Below, piece by piece: positions 9,372-17,660 of a DNA stretch of 64,000 bases. Within the stretch, counting starts at the first letter, position 1; the number at the start of each line of letters is the position of its first letter. This DNA comes from Chitinophagales bacterium (GTDB lineage Bacteria > Bacteroidota > Bacteroidia > Chitinophagales > Chitinophagaceae). Under the pieces are notes generated by a model, which searched no databases, was not told where the DNA came from, and was given only the letters and a program-made list of their open reading frames with translations. The stretch is from assembly GCA_026931325.1 (NCBI GenBank), contig JAIXLO010000140.1, positions 1-64,000 of the forward strand, in the 5' to 3' direction. Position numbers and translations under genes: made by a program.

Positions 9372-11522
9372 ATGATAGAATTTTTTCAACATTTTCAAAA
9401 AGAATTTCATTTGCCTTTAAAAAATCCTGTGCTGATTTTTTCGGTAATTCTATTTATCATTTTACTCTCACCAATTGTTTTAAGAAAATTAAATATTCCA
9501 GGTATTATTGGTTTAATTATTTCTGGTGTTATTATTGGTCCTCATGGGTTAAATATTCTTGAAAAAAATTCTGCTGTTGATCTTTTTTCAACTATAGGAT
9601 TATTATACATCATGTTTATTGCAGGTTTAGAATTAGATTTGAACGAGTTTAAAGCAAACAGAAATAAAAGCCTCTTATTTGGTTTATTTACTTTTTCAAT
9701 TCCATTAGCTATTGGTTTTCCTGTATGTCATTATTTTTTGAATTACGATTTTAATGCAAGTTTTTTAACTGCAAGTATGTTTGCTACACACACTTTAGTA
9801 GCTTATCCAATAGTTAGTAAGTTAGGAGTTTCAAAAAATCAGGCAGTTGCAATAACTGTTGGAGGAACTATTTTAACAGATACAGCAGTACTGATAATTT
9901 TAGCTGTAATTATTGGCAATAGTAAAGGAAGTTTAAATCAAGAATTTTGGATAAGATTAGGAACTTCTCTTGCAATATTTTCTGCAATTATGTTTTTCAT
10001 TATTCCAAGAATTGCTAAATGGTTTTTTAGAAAATTAGAAAGCGAAAAACATTCTCATTACATTTTCGTTTTGTCTGTTGTTTTTTTTGCAGCTTTTTTA
10101 GCCGAGGTTGCAGGTGTTGAAGCTATTATTGGAGCATTCGTAGCAGGACTTGCATTAAATAAATTAATTCCTCATTCATCTGCATTAATGAATAGAATTG
10201 AATTTATAGGCAACTCTCTATTTATTCCTTTCTTTTTAATTAGTGTAGGAATGTTGGTAGATATTAAAGTTATAATGAATGGTCCAACAGCAATTATAAT
10301 TGCACTTACACTTTCAGCAGTTGCAATTTTTGGTAAATGGATTGCAGCATTATTTACACAACTTGTATTTAAGTATTCTGGTGCTCAACGACAATTGATT
10401 TTTGGATTAAGTGGAGCACATGCTGCTGCTACACTTGCAGTTATTTTAGTTGGTTTTAATGCTAAAGTTTTAGATGAAAATATTTTAAATGGAACAATTA
10501 TTCTTATTTTAATTACATGCATTGTAGCATCTTTTGCTACTGAAAAAGCTGCTAAAAAAATTATTGTTGAAACAGAAAACGATGACACTGAAATATTAAA
10601 AGCAAATGAAATTCATAGTGAACACATTTTATTGCCTGTAGAAAAAGTAGAGAACATCGAAAAAATATTAGAATTTTCTATTTTCATTAAAGATAAAAAA
10701 TCTGCAAACCCATTATCTGTACTAACTGTAGTATCTAATAATGATGAAGCTGAAATAAATATTTTAAAAGCAAGAAACAAATTAGAAGAGTTTGTAAAAC
10801 AAGCATCAGCTTCTGAAACAAAGGTAAATATTATTACTACCATAGATCATAATGCTGCAAGTGGCATAGCTCGTATATCAAGAGAAATAATGGCTGATAT
10901 AATTATTTTAGGTTGGCCTAAACAAAAATTAGGTTTCTTTGATAAATTAATAGGAAAAAAAGTAGATGATATTTTAACTTCAACTGAAAAAACAACTTTT
11001 ATCTGTCATTTAGAAAAACAACTTATACTTCATAAAAGAATTGTTATAGTAATACCACCATTAGCTGAATATGAAAAAGGCTTTGAGCACTGGTTTACCA
11101 AGATGTCAAAATTAGCACAAGAGTTAAGTGTTCCTATACAATTATTTTGCAATAAGCAAACTGAAAAAGCAATTCAAAAAGTAATTAAAGAATTAAAACT
11201 TTCTGCTTCACTAACTTTTTCTTCTTTTGATGACTGGGAAGACTTTTTAATTTTAGCAAGATATATAAGAGAAGATGATTTATTTGTTTTAGTTTCTGCA
11301 CGTAAAGGTGCTGCTTCTTATATGAATATTTTAGAAAACCTTCCTAATAAATTAGAAAAGCATTTTTCAACCAATAGTCGTTTGATAATTTATCCTCAAC
11401 AATTCAGTCAAGAGCATACTATTGAAAGATTTGATGACATAACAGGAGAACCTTTGAATAAAGGAATTGAAACAATTCAAAAAATAGGAAAAGGGATTGG
11501 AAATATATTTAAAAAAGGATAA
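9372..11522 (+). CDS. Kef-type cation:proton antiporter with C-terminal Usp-like domain
   Basis: Inner-membrane CPA2-family exchanger. About residues 15-390 form 12 or so membrane segments with typical motifs: IPGIIGLIISGVIIGPHGLN near the N-terminus, FIAGLELDL, and VEAIIGAFVAGLALN, followed by FFLISVGMLVD. The C-terminal third (about 400-716) is soluble. It holds a universal-stress-protein-like region (HILLPVEKVENIEKILEFSIFI; then MADIIILGWPKQK) instead of a TrkA-N domain. A stand-alone tandem Usp gene faces it on the other strand. Its ion specificity (K+ or Na+) cannot be told from sequence. Confidence 0.88.
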   Translation: MIEFFQHFQKEFHLPLKNPVLIFSVILFIILLSPIVLRKLNIPGIIGLIISGVIIGPHGLNILEKNSAVDLFSTIGLLYIMFIAGLELDLNEFKANRNKSLLFGLFTFSIPLAIGFPVCHYFLNYDFNASFLTASMFATHTLVAYPIVSKLGVSKNQAVAITVGGTILTDTAVLIILAVIIGNSKGSLNQEFWIRLGTSLAIFSAIMFFIIPRIAKWFFRKLESEKHSHYIFVLSVVFFAAFLAEVAGVEAIIGAFVAGLALNKLIPHSSALMNRIEFIGNSLFIPFFLISVGMLVDIKVIMNGPTAIIIALTLSAVAIFGKWIAALFTQLVFKYSGAQRQLIFGLSGAHAAATLAVILVGFNAKVLDENILNGTIILILITCIVASFATEKAAKKIIVETENDDTEILKANEIHSEHILLPVEKVENIEKILEFSIFIKDKKSANPLSVLTVVSNNDEAEINILKARNKLEEFVKQASASETKVNIITTIDHNAASGIARISREIMADIIILGWPKQKLGFFDKLIGKKVDDILTSTEKTTFICHLEKQLILHKRIVIVIPPLAEYEKGFEHWFTKMSKLAQELSVPIQLFCNKQTEKAIQKVIKELKLSASLTFSSFDDWEDFLILARYIREDDLFVLVSARKGAASYMNILENLPNKLEKHFSTNSRLIIYPQQFSQEHTIERFDDITGEPLNKGIETIQKIGKGIGNIFKKG

Positions 11523-11528
11523 AAAAAA

Positions 11529-11566
11529 GAAGCATACTCAACAAATTTTTTTATTAAGTATGCTTC
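11529..11566 (-). terminator. terminator between the antiporter and usp genes
   Basis: GAAGCATACT pairs perfectly with AGTATGCTTC around an 18-base AT-rich loop. On the minus strand a run of eight T follows, so it should stop transcription of the usp gene. The two genes converge here, and the stem may also serve the antiporter gene. Confidence 0.75.
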
Positions 11567-11580
11567 AAAAAATTTTAAAA

Positions 11581-12420
11581 CTATTTGTGTGTATTGCGTA
11601 CAGCCATTAAAGGAGTTTTACCTCTAAAGGCAAGTGTTTTAGTGTAACTGATTGAAAAAATACTTTCTAAAAGTCCATGCTTTTTAGGTACAACTATAAC
11701 AACTTCTATTTTTCTATCTTTAACAAAGAAGTCCACAGCTCCAACAAAATCAGGATTGTTCATAAAATGAAAATCTGGTTTATGACTTTCAAATAATTTT
11801 TCCAACTTTAATTTCCCTTCTGAAGTTGCTGCTTTTTCAGGGTTATCTGTTACATGCAAAATATGAAGCTTTGCTTTAGTAACTTTTAGAAAATCAGTTA
11901 TAGAATCAACTGGAGTTGTTTCTTCTACATTTTTCAAATCGCTAACAAATAAAATATCCTCTACAGGTGTATAACTATATTCTGTTGGTACAATAATTAC
12001 AGGAATATCAGATTTTTTTGCAACACTAATTGAATGACTTCCAATTAATGCTTCTTTAATTTTTCCTCCACCTGTAATTCCCATTATAATTAATTCAGCA
12101 TTTGTTTTTTTAACTAAATCATGTAAAGCTTCTGATAAATCAGCATGACTATGATAAGCTTCAATTTCTACGTTTGGAGAACTTTTAGAACTTAAAAAAG
12201 CAACGTACTCATTTATTTGAGCAGCACTCTTTTGTCTGAATGGTTCTGTTACAATTTTTTGTGTATAATCTTTAAAAGGCTCAGATGCACTTACTGCATC
12301 ATAAGAATGATAAACAACAATTCTTTTTGCACCAATTTGATTAGCAAGTGCAACAGCATAAAGTCCAGCATTTGTAGAAGTAACTGAAAAATCTGTAGGT
12401 AATAAAATTGTTTGTATCAT
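11581..12420 (-). CDS. tandem-domain universal stress protein
   Basis: Two UspA folds in one 279-residue protein. The first starts IQTILLPTDFSVTSTNAGLYAVALANQ and contains the nucleotide-binding pattern IIMGITGGGKIKEALIGSHS, close to the G-2x-G-9x-G(S/T) motif of ATP-binding Usp proteins. The second (about 145-279) begins VEDILFVSDLKN and has a poorer motif (VVVPKKHGLLESIFSISYT). The gene converges on the Kef-type antiporter, which has its own Usp-like domain, so a link in ion or pH stress is plausible but inferred. Confidence 0.88.
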   Translation of the reverse strand: MIQTILLPTDFSVTSTNAGLYAVALANQIGAKRIVVYHSYDAVSASEPFKDYTQKIVTEPFRQKSAAQINEYVAFLSSKSSPNVEIEAYHSHADLSEALHDLVKKTNAELIIMGITGGGKIKEALIGSHSISVAKKSDIPVIIVPTEYSYTPVEDILFVSDLKNVEETTPVDSITDFLKVTKAKLHILHVTDNPEKAATSEGKLKLEKLFESHKPDFHFMNNPDFVGAVDFFVKDRKIEVVIVVPKKHGLLESIFSISYTKTLAFRGKTPLMAVRNTHK

Positions 12421-12669
12421 AAAAAATATTTGATGTAAAGATAAATCATAATTTTTGAAAAATTACATTTACGTTCACTAAACAATTATGAATCTTTTTA
12501 GCACTTTAACTATTGTCAATAAAATTTTTTTAATCTATTATATAAGAAACCATCAGTCAGATTGAACAAAAAGCTGTATAACTACTTCAACAAAAAATTT
12601 TAAAAAAGTTATTGGTAAGAAAAATGAAATATTCTCATAAATTTTACATCAATTCACTAACTTAGAGCT

Positions 12670-12891
12670 ATGAACATGATAAAAGCCAAAAAGAAACGCC
12701 CATCATTATTCGATCAAATGGTGGATGAACTTCGTAACAAATCAGAGGCAGAATTAAAAATGCTGTATGCTCGTTTTTTTCAAAAGCAACTACAAGACGA
12801 ATGGAAAAATATTACCCAAAGCAGTGATTTTGGTAAAAATACTGAAAGTGATATTATAAAAGCTATTCAAAAAAATCGTTATCACTTGTAG
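12670..12891 (+). CDS. putative antitoxin of a PIN-domain pair
   Basis: A 73-residue protein, basic at the N-terminus (IKAKKKRPSLFDQMVDEL) and then helical and charged (ELRNKSEAELKMLYARFFQKQLQDEWKNI). I do not recognise a named antitoxin family. The call rests on size and on its position 2 bases before a PIN-domain gene, the usual antitoxin-first order. An alternative start is the ATG at residue 3. Confidence 0.5.
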   Translation: MNMIKAKKKRPSLFDQMVDELRNKSEAELKMLYARFFQKQLQDEWKNITQSSDFGKNTESDIIKAIQKNRYHL

Positions 12892-12893
12892 TT

Positions 12894-13298
12894 ATGTACT
12901 TCGTAATTTTTGATGCAAATGTTTGGATAAAATATGCAAGAGCTAAAAATATTGCACCACTTCTTGACAGAATAATTACCTATCAGTTTATCCCTATTGT
13001 AAATAATTATTTGCTGACAGAAATATTTGAAGCACTTATATATAACAAGTGGATGCATAAATCAGATACAATGGCTATTATTGAATTTATTAAAAAAATT
13101 GCCTTGTCAGAAACAGAAAGAGCTGTATATCGTTTAAGCCCTGATGCCAAAGACAATTATCTTTTTGACCTTGCTATTCAAAACAACTGTGTTTTCATTA
13201 TATCTGATGATACATAACTATTGAAATTAAAGTTAAAGCCTGTTCCTGTACATTCCACTACATGGTTTATTAAAAAATTTCCCATTCATTTATCCTGA
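12894..13298 (+). pseudogene. VapC-like PIN-domain ribonuclease, interrupted by an in-frame TAA
   Basis: The first 107 codons encode a PIN fold with its acidic residues: D7 in FDANVWI, E43 in LLTEIFEAL, D87 in DAKDNYLFDLA and D105/D106 in VFIISDD. TAA at 13215-13217 ends this frame, but the same frame continues LLKLKLKPVPVHSTTWFIKK to a TGA at 13296-13298. That is what a PIN C-terminus looks like after the last aspartates (a D-x-x-LL-x-L step, then a strand and a helix). The stop therefore appears to be a recent nonsense mutation that removes the last strand and helix, leaving the active-site residues. A shortened but functional toxin, or a sequencing error, is also possible. Confidence 0.65.
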
Positions 13299-13410
13299 TA
13301 CATTTGATTTATCTTACATAAACATTTTAAGAAGATATTGGGGAGAAAAAATTTTTACCTATTATATAATTCATGTTGCTGAAATGGTAGATATTTTTAT
13401 CTTTAGCCAC

Positions 13411-14772
13411 ATGAAAAAACTTTTATTACTTATCCTTTTGCCAATATTGGCAAAAAGTCAACAAAACGACTCTGTTTTTATCAAAAAAATTTCAGATGAA
13501 ATTTTAAGAAATGGTCAAGCATATCAATTATTGCATCATTTAACCAAAAATATTGGAGGTCGTCTTGCTGGCTCTCCTCAATATAATCAAGCAGTACAAT
13601 GGAGTTTTGAAACTTTTAAAAAATTAGGAAGTGATAATGTTTTCCTACAAGATTGTTTAGTACCTCATTGGGTTAGAGGTAGTGGTGATGCAGCTTTTCT
13701 GATAAAAAAAGATGAAACAAATACTAAAAAACAGCTTAGTATGGTAGCTATTGGAAATTCTTTAGGTAGCCAAAAAGCAATTACTGCACCTTTACTTTAT
13801 ATTGAAAACTTTGATGAATTAGAAAAAAGAAAAGATGAAGTAAAAGGTAAAATAGTTTATTTTAATGCAGGATTTGATCCTACAAATATTAGAACTTTTA
13901 AAAGCTATTCTGAATCAGGAATGTATCGTACAACAAGTGCAAGTCGTGCTGCAAAATATGGTGCTGTTGGTGTTGTAATTCGCTCTTTAAGTGAAGCAAC
14001 TGATAACTACCCTCATACAGGAGCAATGAGGTACAATGATTCTTTTCCAAAAATACCTGCAATATGTGTAGGTATTGAAGATGCTGATTATTTTGCTGCA
14101 AATACTAAAACAGGTAATTGGGTTATAAGCATGAAAACACATGGAAAAATGTTACCTGATACTATCAATCAAAATGTAATTGCAGAATTAAAAGGAACAG
14201 ATTTTCCTAATGAATATATAACAGTTGGTGGGCATTTAGATAGCTGGGATATTTGTGAGGGAGCTCACGATGATGGTGCAGGTGTAGTACAAACTATGGA
14301 AATATTAAGAGCATTTAAAGCTTTAGGTTATCAGCCCAAACATACCATAAGATTTGTATTATTTGCTAATGAAGAAAATGGTTTAAGAGGTGCATTAAAA
14401 TATGCAGATGCTGCAAAAGAAAATAATGAAAAGCACATTTTTGCTTTGGAAAGCGATGCAGGAGGTTTTACACCAAGAGGTTTTTCCTTTTCTATAAGTC
14501 AAGAAAAATTATCTACTATTCAATCATGGTTAAATTTATTAAAACCTTATGGAACAGAATTTTTAGAATTAGGAGGTGGAGGAGCTGATGTTGGGCCTCT
14601 TTATAGGAATTTTAAAACTCCTCTTGCAGGATTTATACCAGATTCTCAACGTTATTTTGATATACATCATGCACCAAGTGATACTTTTGAAAAAGTAAAT
14701 AAAAGAGAATTATTATTAGGTGCTATAAATATGGCAGCTTTAATTTATCTTGTAGATAAATATGGAATTTAA
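13411..14772 (+). CDS. M28-family zinc aminopeptidase, exported
   Basis: Secreted or periplasmic metallopeptidase of about 453 residues. I chose the ATG at 13411 because it opens directly into a signal peptide (MKKLLLLILLPILAKSQ); an upstream in-frame start adds nine residues before it. A PA-like insert lies at about 130-240. The M28 zinc ligands are visible as TVGGHLDSWD (His, Asp), HDDGAG (Asp), NEENG (Glu-Glu) and the later ESDAGG. IHHAPSDTFEKV supplies the final histidine. The family cleaves N-terminal residues or dipeptides. The downstream gene follows after 11 bases. Confidence 0.9.
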   Translation: MKKLLLLILLPILAKSQQNDSVFIKKISDEILRNGQAYQLLHHLTKNIGGRLAGSPQYNQAVQWSFETFKKLGSDNVFLQDCLVPHWVRGSGDAAFLIKKDETNTKKQLSMVAIGNSLGSQKAITAPLLYIENFDELEKRKDEVKGKIVYFNAGFDPTNIRTFKSYSESGMYRTTSASRAAKYGAVGVVIRSLSEATDNYPHTGAMRYNDSFPKIPAICVGIEDADYFAANTKTGNWVISMKTHGKMLPDTINQNVIAELKGTDFPNEYITVGGHLDSWDICEGAHDDGAGVVQTMEILRAFKALGYQPKHTIRFVLFANEENGLRGALKYADAAKENNEKHIFALESDAGGFTPRGFSFSISQEKLSTIQSWLNLLKPYGTEFLELGGGGADVGPLYRNFKTPLAGFIPDSQRYFDIHHAPSDTFEKVNKRELLLGAINMAALIYLVDKYGI

Positions 14773-14783
14773 AACTCTAAAAA

Positions 14784-15170
14784 ATGAAAAAAATATTTAG
14801 TGTAGTAGGCGTAATGCTTGTTGTAGCATTTTTTATATTTATTTACCTACGCTATTTTACAGTTTTTGCAGAAGGAACAAAAGCTGGTGTATTAAATACT
14901 TTTCAAAAGAAAGGATATATTTTTAAAACTTGGGAAGGTATTATTATTCAAAGCGGTTTTAAAGCTAATGTTCAAAGTAATGAATTTGAGTTTAGCGTAA
15001 CAGATGAAAACGTTGCAAAAATTTTAGAAAAAAATTCTGGAAAAGAAGTAAACCTACACTATAAAAGATATTTTGGCAGATTACCTTGGCGTGGAATGAG
15101 TACTTATATTATTGATAGTATCTATGAAATAAGAAACAATAATAACCCAACCATTATAAGCCCTCAATAA
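14784..15170 (+). CDS. small membrane-anchored protein of unknown function
   Basis: A 128-residue protein with one N-terminal membrane segment (about residues 4-24) and a soluble domain starting AEGTKAGVLNTFQKKGYIFKTWEG. Bacteroidota homologues are often labelled as 6-phosphogluconate dehydrogenase, which the sequence does not support since no Rossmann fold is present. It lies 11 bases after the M28 peptidase gene and 15 before the NlpC gene. Function unknown. Confidence 0.7.
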   Translation: MKKIFSVVGVMLVVAFFIFIYLRYFTVFAEGTKAGVLNTFQKKGYIFKTWEGIIIQSGFKANVQSNEFEFSVTDENVAKILEKNSGKEVNLHYKRYFGRLPWRGMSTYIIDSIYEIRNNNNPTIISPQ

Positions 15171-15185
15171 AAGAAAATACAGTAT

Positions 15186-15938
15186 ATGAATTTTGCAGCT
15201 TGTTTTGTTCCTGTTGCACCATTAAGAGCAGAAGCTTCACATAAAAGTGAAATGATAAGTCAATTACTTTTTGGCGAATGTGTTTTAATAACAGATAGCA
15301 CAAAAGACTTTTTCAAGGTAACTTGTATGTATGATAATTATGAAGGGTGGTGTGCAAAAAATCAACTTACAGAAGTAGATGAAATTTTTTATCAAAACAA
15401 TCATCAAAAAACAACTACACAATATTTAACAGAGGCTGAATATAATCATCAAATAATACATATTCCTTCAGGCTCTTTTATTGGGTGTACAAAAAATAAT
15501 CAATTAAGTATAGGAAATACAAATATTGTTTTTAAAGAAAATTCTTTAAATGATTCTACAATTAATATAGAAGACATTATGTTTTCTTATTTGAATACTC
15601 CTTATTTATGGGGTGGTAAAAGTGTTTTTGGAATTGATTGTAGTGGGTTTGTGCAGCAGATATTTAAAACAATAGGTGTTACTCTAAGTAGAGATGCTTA
15701 TCAACAAGCAGAACAAGGTAGTTCAATTGGTTTTTTACAAGAAGTAAAAATAGGCGACTTAGCATTTTTTGATAATGAAGATGGACGTATAACTCATGTT
15801 GGAATAATATTAGATGATGAAAAGATTATTCATGCTTCTGGTAGTGTAAGAATAGATAAAATTGACAATGCAGGAATTATACATTCTCTCAATAAACAAC
15901 GTACTCATAATTTAAGATTGCTAAAAAGATTGTTATAG
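15186..15938 (+). CDS. SH3 and NlpC/P60 cysteine peptidase
   Basis: Peptidoglycan-type C40 hydrolase of 250 residues. The N-terminus (about 1-60) is an SH3-like domain (VAPLRAEASHKSEMISQLLFG, ending YEGWC). The C-terminal NlpC/P60 domain (about 130-250) has YLWGGKSVFGIDCSGFVQ with the catalytic cysteine, then RITHVGIIL with the catalytic histidine and HASG with the third polar residue. No signal peptide is seen at this start. These enzymes cut gamma-D-Glu-diamino acid links, and the protein may act in cell-wall recycling or be exported another way. Confidence 0.9.
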   Translation: MNFAACFVPVAPLRAEASHKSEMISQLLFGECVLITDSTKDFFKVTCMYDNYEGWCAKNQLTEVDEIFYQNNHQKTTTQYLTEAEYNHQIIHIPSGSFIGCTKNNQLSIGNTNIVFKENSLNDSTINIEDIMFSYLNTPYLWGGKSVFGIDCSGFVQQIFKTIGVTLSRDAYQQAEQGSSIGFLQEVKIGDLAFFDNEDGRITHVGIILDDEKIIHASGSVRIDKIDNAGIIHSLNKQRTHNLRLLKRLL

Positions 15939-15998
15939 CAAAATTTTATTTTTATTATAATATTTTGTACATTTACTAATCATCAAATTTTGTGTAAA

Positions 15999-16436
15999 AT
16001 GTTTTCTAAAGCTTCAGAGTATGCTATAAAAGCAATGATATATATTGCTGGAAATTCCAATGAAAATAAAAAAATAAGTGTTATTGAAATAGCTAAAGCT
16101 ATTAATGCTCCAAGACCATTTATAGCTAAGATTTTACAAATTTTAGCAAGAAAAAAAGTTCTTAAATCTTCTAAGGGACCTAAAGGAGGATTTTATTTAA
16201 CAAAGAATGAGTTGTCGCAATCTGTAGCACAAATTATTTATGCTATGGATGGAAATATTCCATTTGAAAATTGTGTTTTAGGATTAGAAGTTTGCTCAGA
16301 AGAAAATCCATGCCCATTACATTATAAATACAAAGAAATAAGAAAGGATATTATTGATATGATTGAAAATAATACTCTTGATGAATTTATTGTTAAGTTA
16401 AAAAAAGGAGAGATTTTCCTTAAATCTTTAGCCTAA
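15999..16436 (+). CDS. Rrf2-family transcriptional regulator with cysteine triad
   Basis: Winged-helix regulator of 145 residues. I chose ATG 15999, which gives the family start MFSKASEYAIKAMIYIA. The helix-turn-helix is followed by the typical wing SSKGPKGGFYL. Cysteines C92, C99 and C105 (in NCVLGLEVCSEENPCPLH) match the spacing of the Fe-S cluster ligands of IscR and NsrR, so it probably senses iron-sulfur status, oxygen or nitric oxide. It stands just before the menaquinone operon, with a palindrome between them that could be its operator. No isc or suf genes are nearby. Confidence 0.9.
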   Translation: MFSKASEYAIKAMIYIAGNSNENKKISVIEIAKAINAPRPFIAKILQILARKKVLKSSKGPKGGFYLTKNELSQSVAQIIYAMDGNIPFENCVLGLEVCSEENPCPLHYKYKEIRKDIIDMIENNTLDEFIVKLKKGEIFLKSLA

Positions 16437-16440
16437 TTCT

Positions 16441-16460
16441 AAAGTAAGAAAACTTACTTT
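16441..16460 (+). promoter_or_regulatory. perfect 8-base palindrome between the Rrf2 gene and menF
   Basis: AAAGTAAG and CTTACTTT are separated by AAAA. The same half-site core recurs as GTAAGT (16526-16531) and ACTTAC (16549-16554), 25 bases before menF. No T-run follows the palindrome, so an operator is as likely as a terminator. Binding by the neighbouring Rrf2 protein is inference. Confidence 0.4.
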
Positions 16461-16578
16461 AAATTCTAATACTTCTTGTAAAATATTAATTAGTTAACTA
16501 TTTGTTTATCCTAATTTTATAATAGGTAAGTGTTGTAAAATGTTTTGAACTTACTACTTTTACAAGCAAATAAATGTC

Positions 16579-17649
16579 TTGGAAAATATTGTAATTACTA
16601 TTGCTCATACTTTATTTATAAAGCAAATTCCTTTTTGTTTATATCGTTTTCCTTTTGAAACAAAATTCAATATTGCAATAGACGAAAATTATTTACCACA
16701 CTCTCCAAAAGAAACTTTTTGGTTAGCACCTTTTTACAATAAATCAGATGATGAAAATATTTTTTTATCAGTATTGTCAGATGAATTTCTCAACGAAAAA
16801 TTTCTGCATCAACTTCAACAACTACCACAATCAACTACCACAATTAATTACGATATTCCAAAAGAAACAACAAGAGAAGAGTATAATAAATCGTTTGATG
16901 CTTACATAAAAAATATTCAGTCAGGAAAAATTCATAAAGCAATTTTATCAAGAGTGTTATATGAAAATAAGCCTGAAAACTTTGATGTATTTGAATGTTT
17001 TAAACAATTAGCTACATCTTATCAAAACACATTTGTACATATATCTTTGCATTCTAAATCTGGTATTTGGTTAGGTGCAACGCCTGAATTATTAATTAAA
17101 AAAACAGATACAAATATTGCTATTATGGCACTTGCTGGTACACAAGCAAAAAATAATTCAGGCAATTACACTTGGCGACAAAAAGAAATACAAGAACATA
17201 TAATGGTAGGTAAACATATTGAAGAAGTTGCAGAAAAGTTTCATTGTACTTTGATTGAAAAAATTGAACCACATACTGTACAAGCTGCTTATGTAGTGCA
17301 TTTAAAAACAGATTATGTTTATAAAGAAAATATAAATTTTAATTTGAAAAATTTTTTACATGCACTTCATCCTACACCTGCAATTGGTGGTTTACCTATT
17401 AAAGAAAGCATTGAATGTATTTTGCAAAATGAAACTTATGATAGAAAATATTATTGTGGTTTTATAGGAACAACTAATTTTTCAACACAAGCAGATTTGT
17501 ATATTAATTTAAGATGTATGCAAATAGGTGAAAATAAAATTGCTATTTATGTTGGTGGAGGAATTACTGCATCATCAAATGTAGATGAAGAATGGAAAGA
17601 AACAGAATTGAAAAGTAAAACAATGTTAGCAATAATTCATGCTGCTTAA
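16579..17649 (+). CDS. menF: isochorismate synthase
   Basis: First committed step of menaquinone synthesis: chorismate to isochorismate, magnesium dependent. The 356-residue protein contains the chorismate-enzyme core: KAILSRVLYE, GATPELLI, MALAGTQ, HPTPAIGGLP, YYCGFIG and YVGGGITASS. The only start giving this frame is TTG at 16579; no in-frame ATG occurs before the core. The N-terminal region is short, so the protein is at the small end for the family. It heads the men operon, with menD 11 bases downstream. Confidence 0.92.
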   Translation: MENIVITIAHTLFIKQIPFCLYRFPFETKFNIAIDENYLPHSPKETFWLAPFYNKSDDENIFLSVLSDEFLNEKFLHQLQQLPQSTTTINYDIPKETTREEYNKSFDAYIKNIQSGKIHKAILSRVLYENKPENFDVFECFKQLATSYQNTFVHISLHSKSGIWLGATPELLIKKTDTNIAIMALAGTQAKNNSGNYTWRQKEIQEHIMVGKHIEEVAEKFHCTLIEKIEPHTVQAAYVVHLKTDYVYKENINFNLKNFLHALHPTPAIGGLPIKESIECILQNETYDRKYYCGFIGTTNFSTQADLYINLRCMQIGENKIAIYVGGGITASSNVDEEWKETELKSKTMLAIIHAA

Positions 17650-17660
17650 ATTTAATAGAA

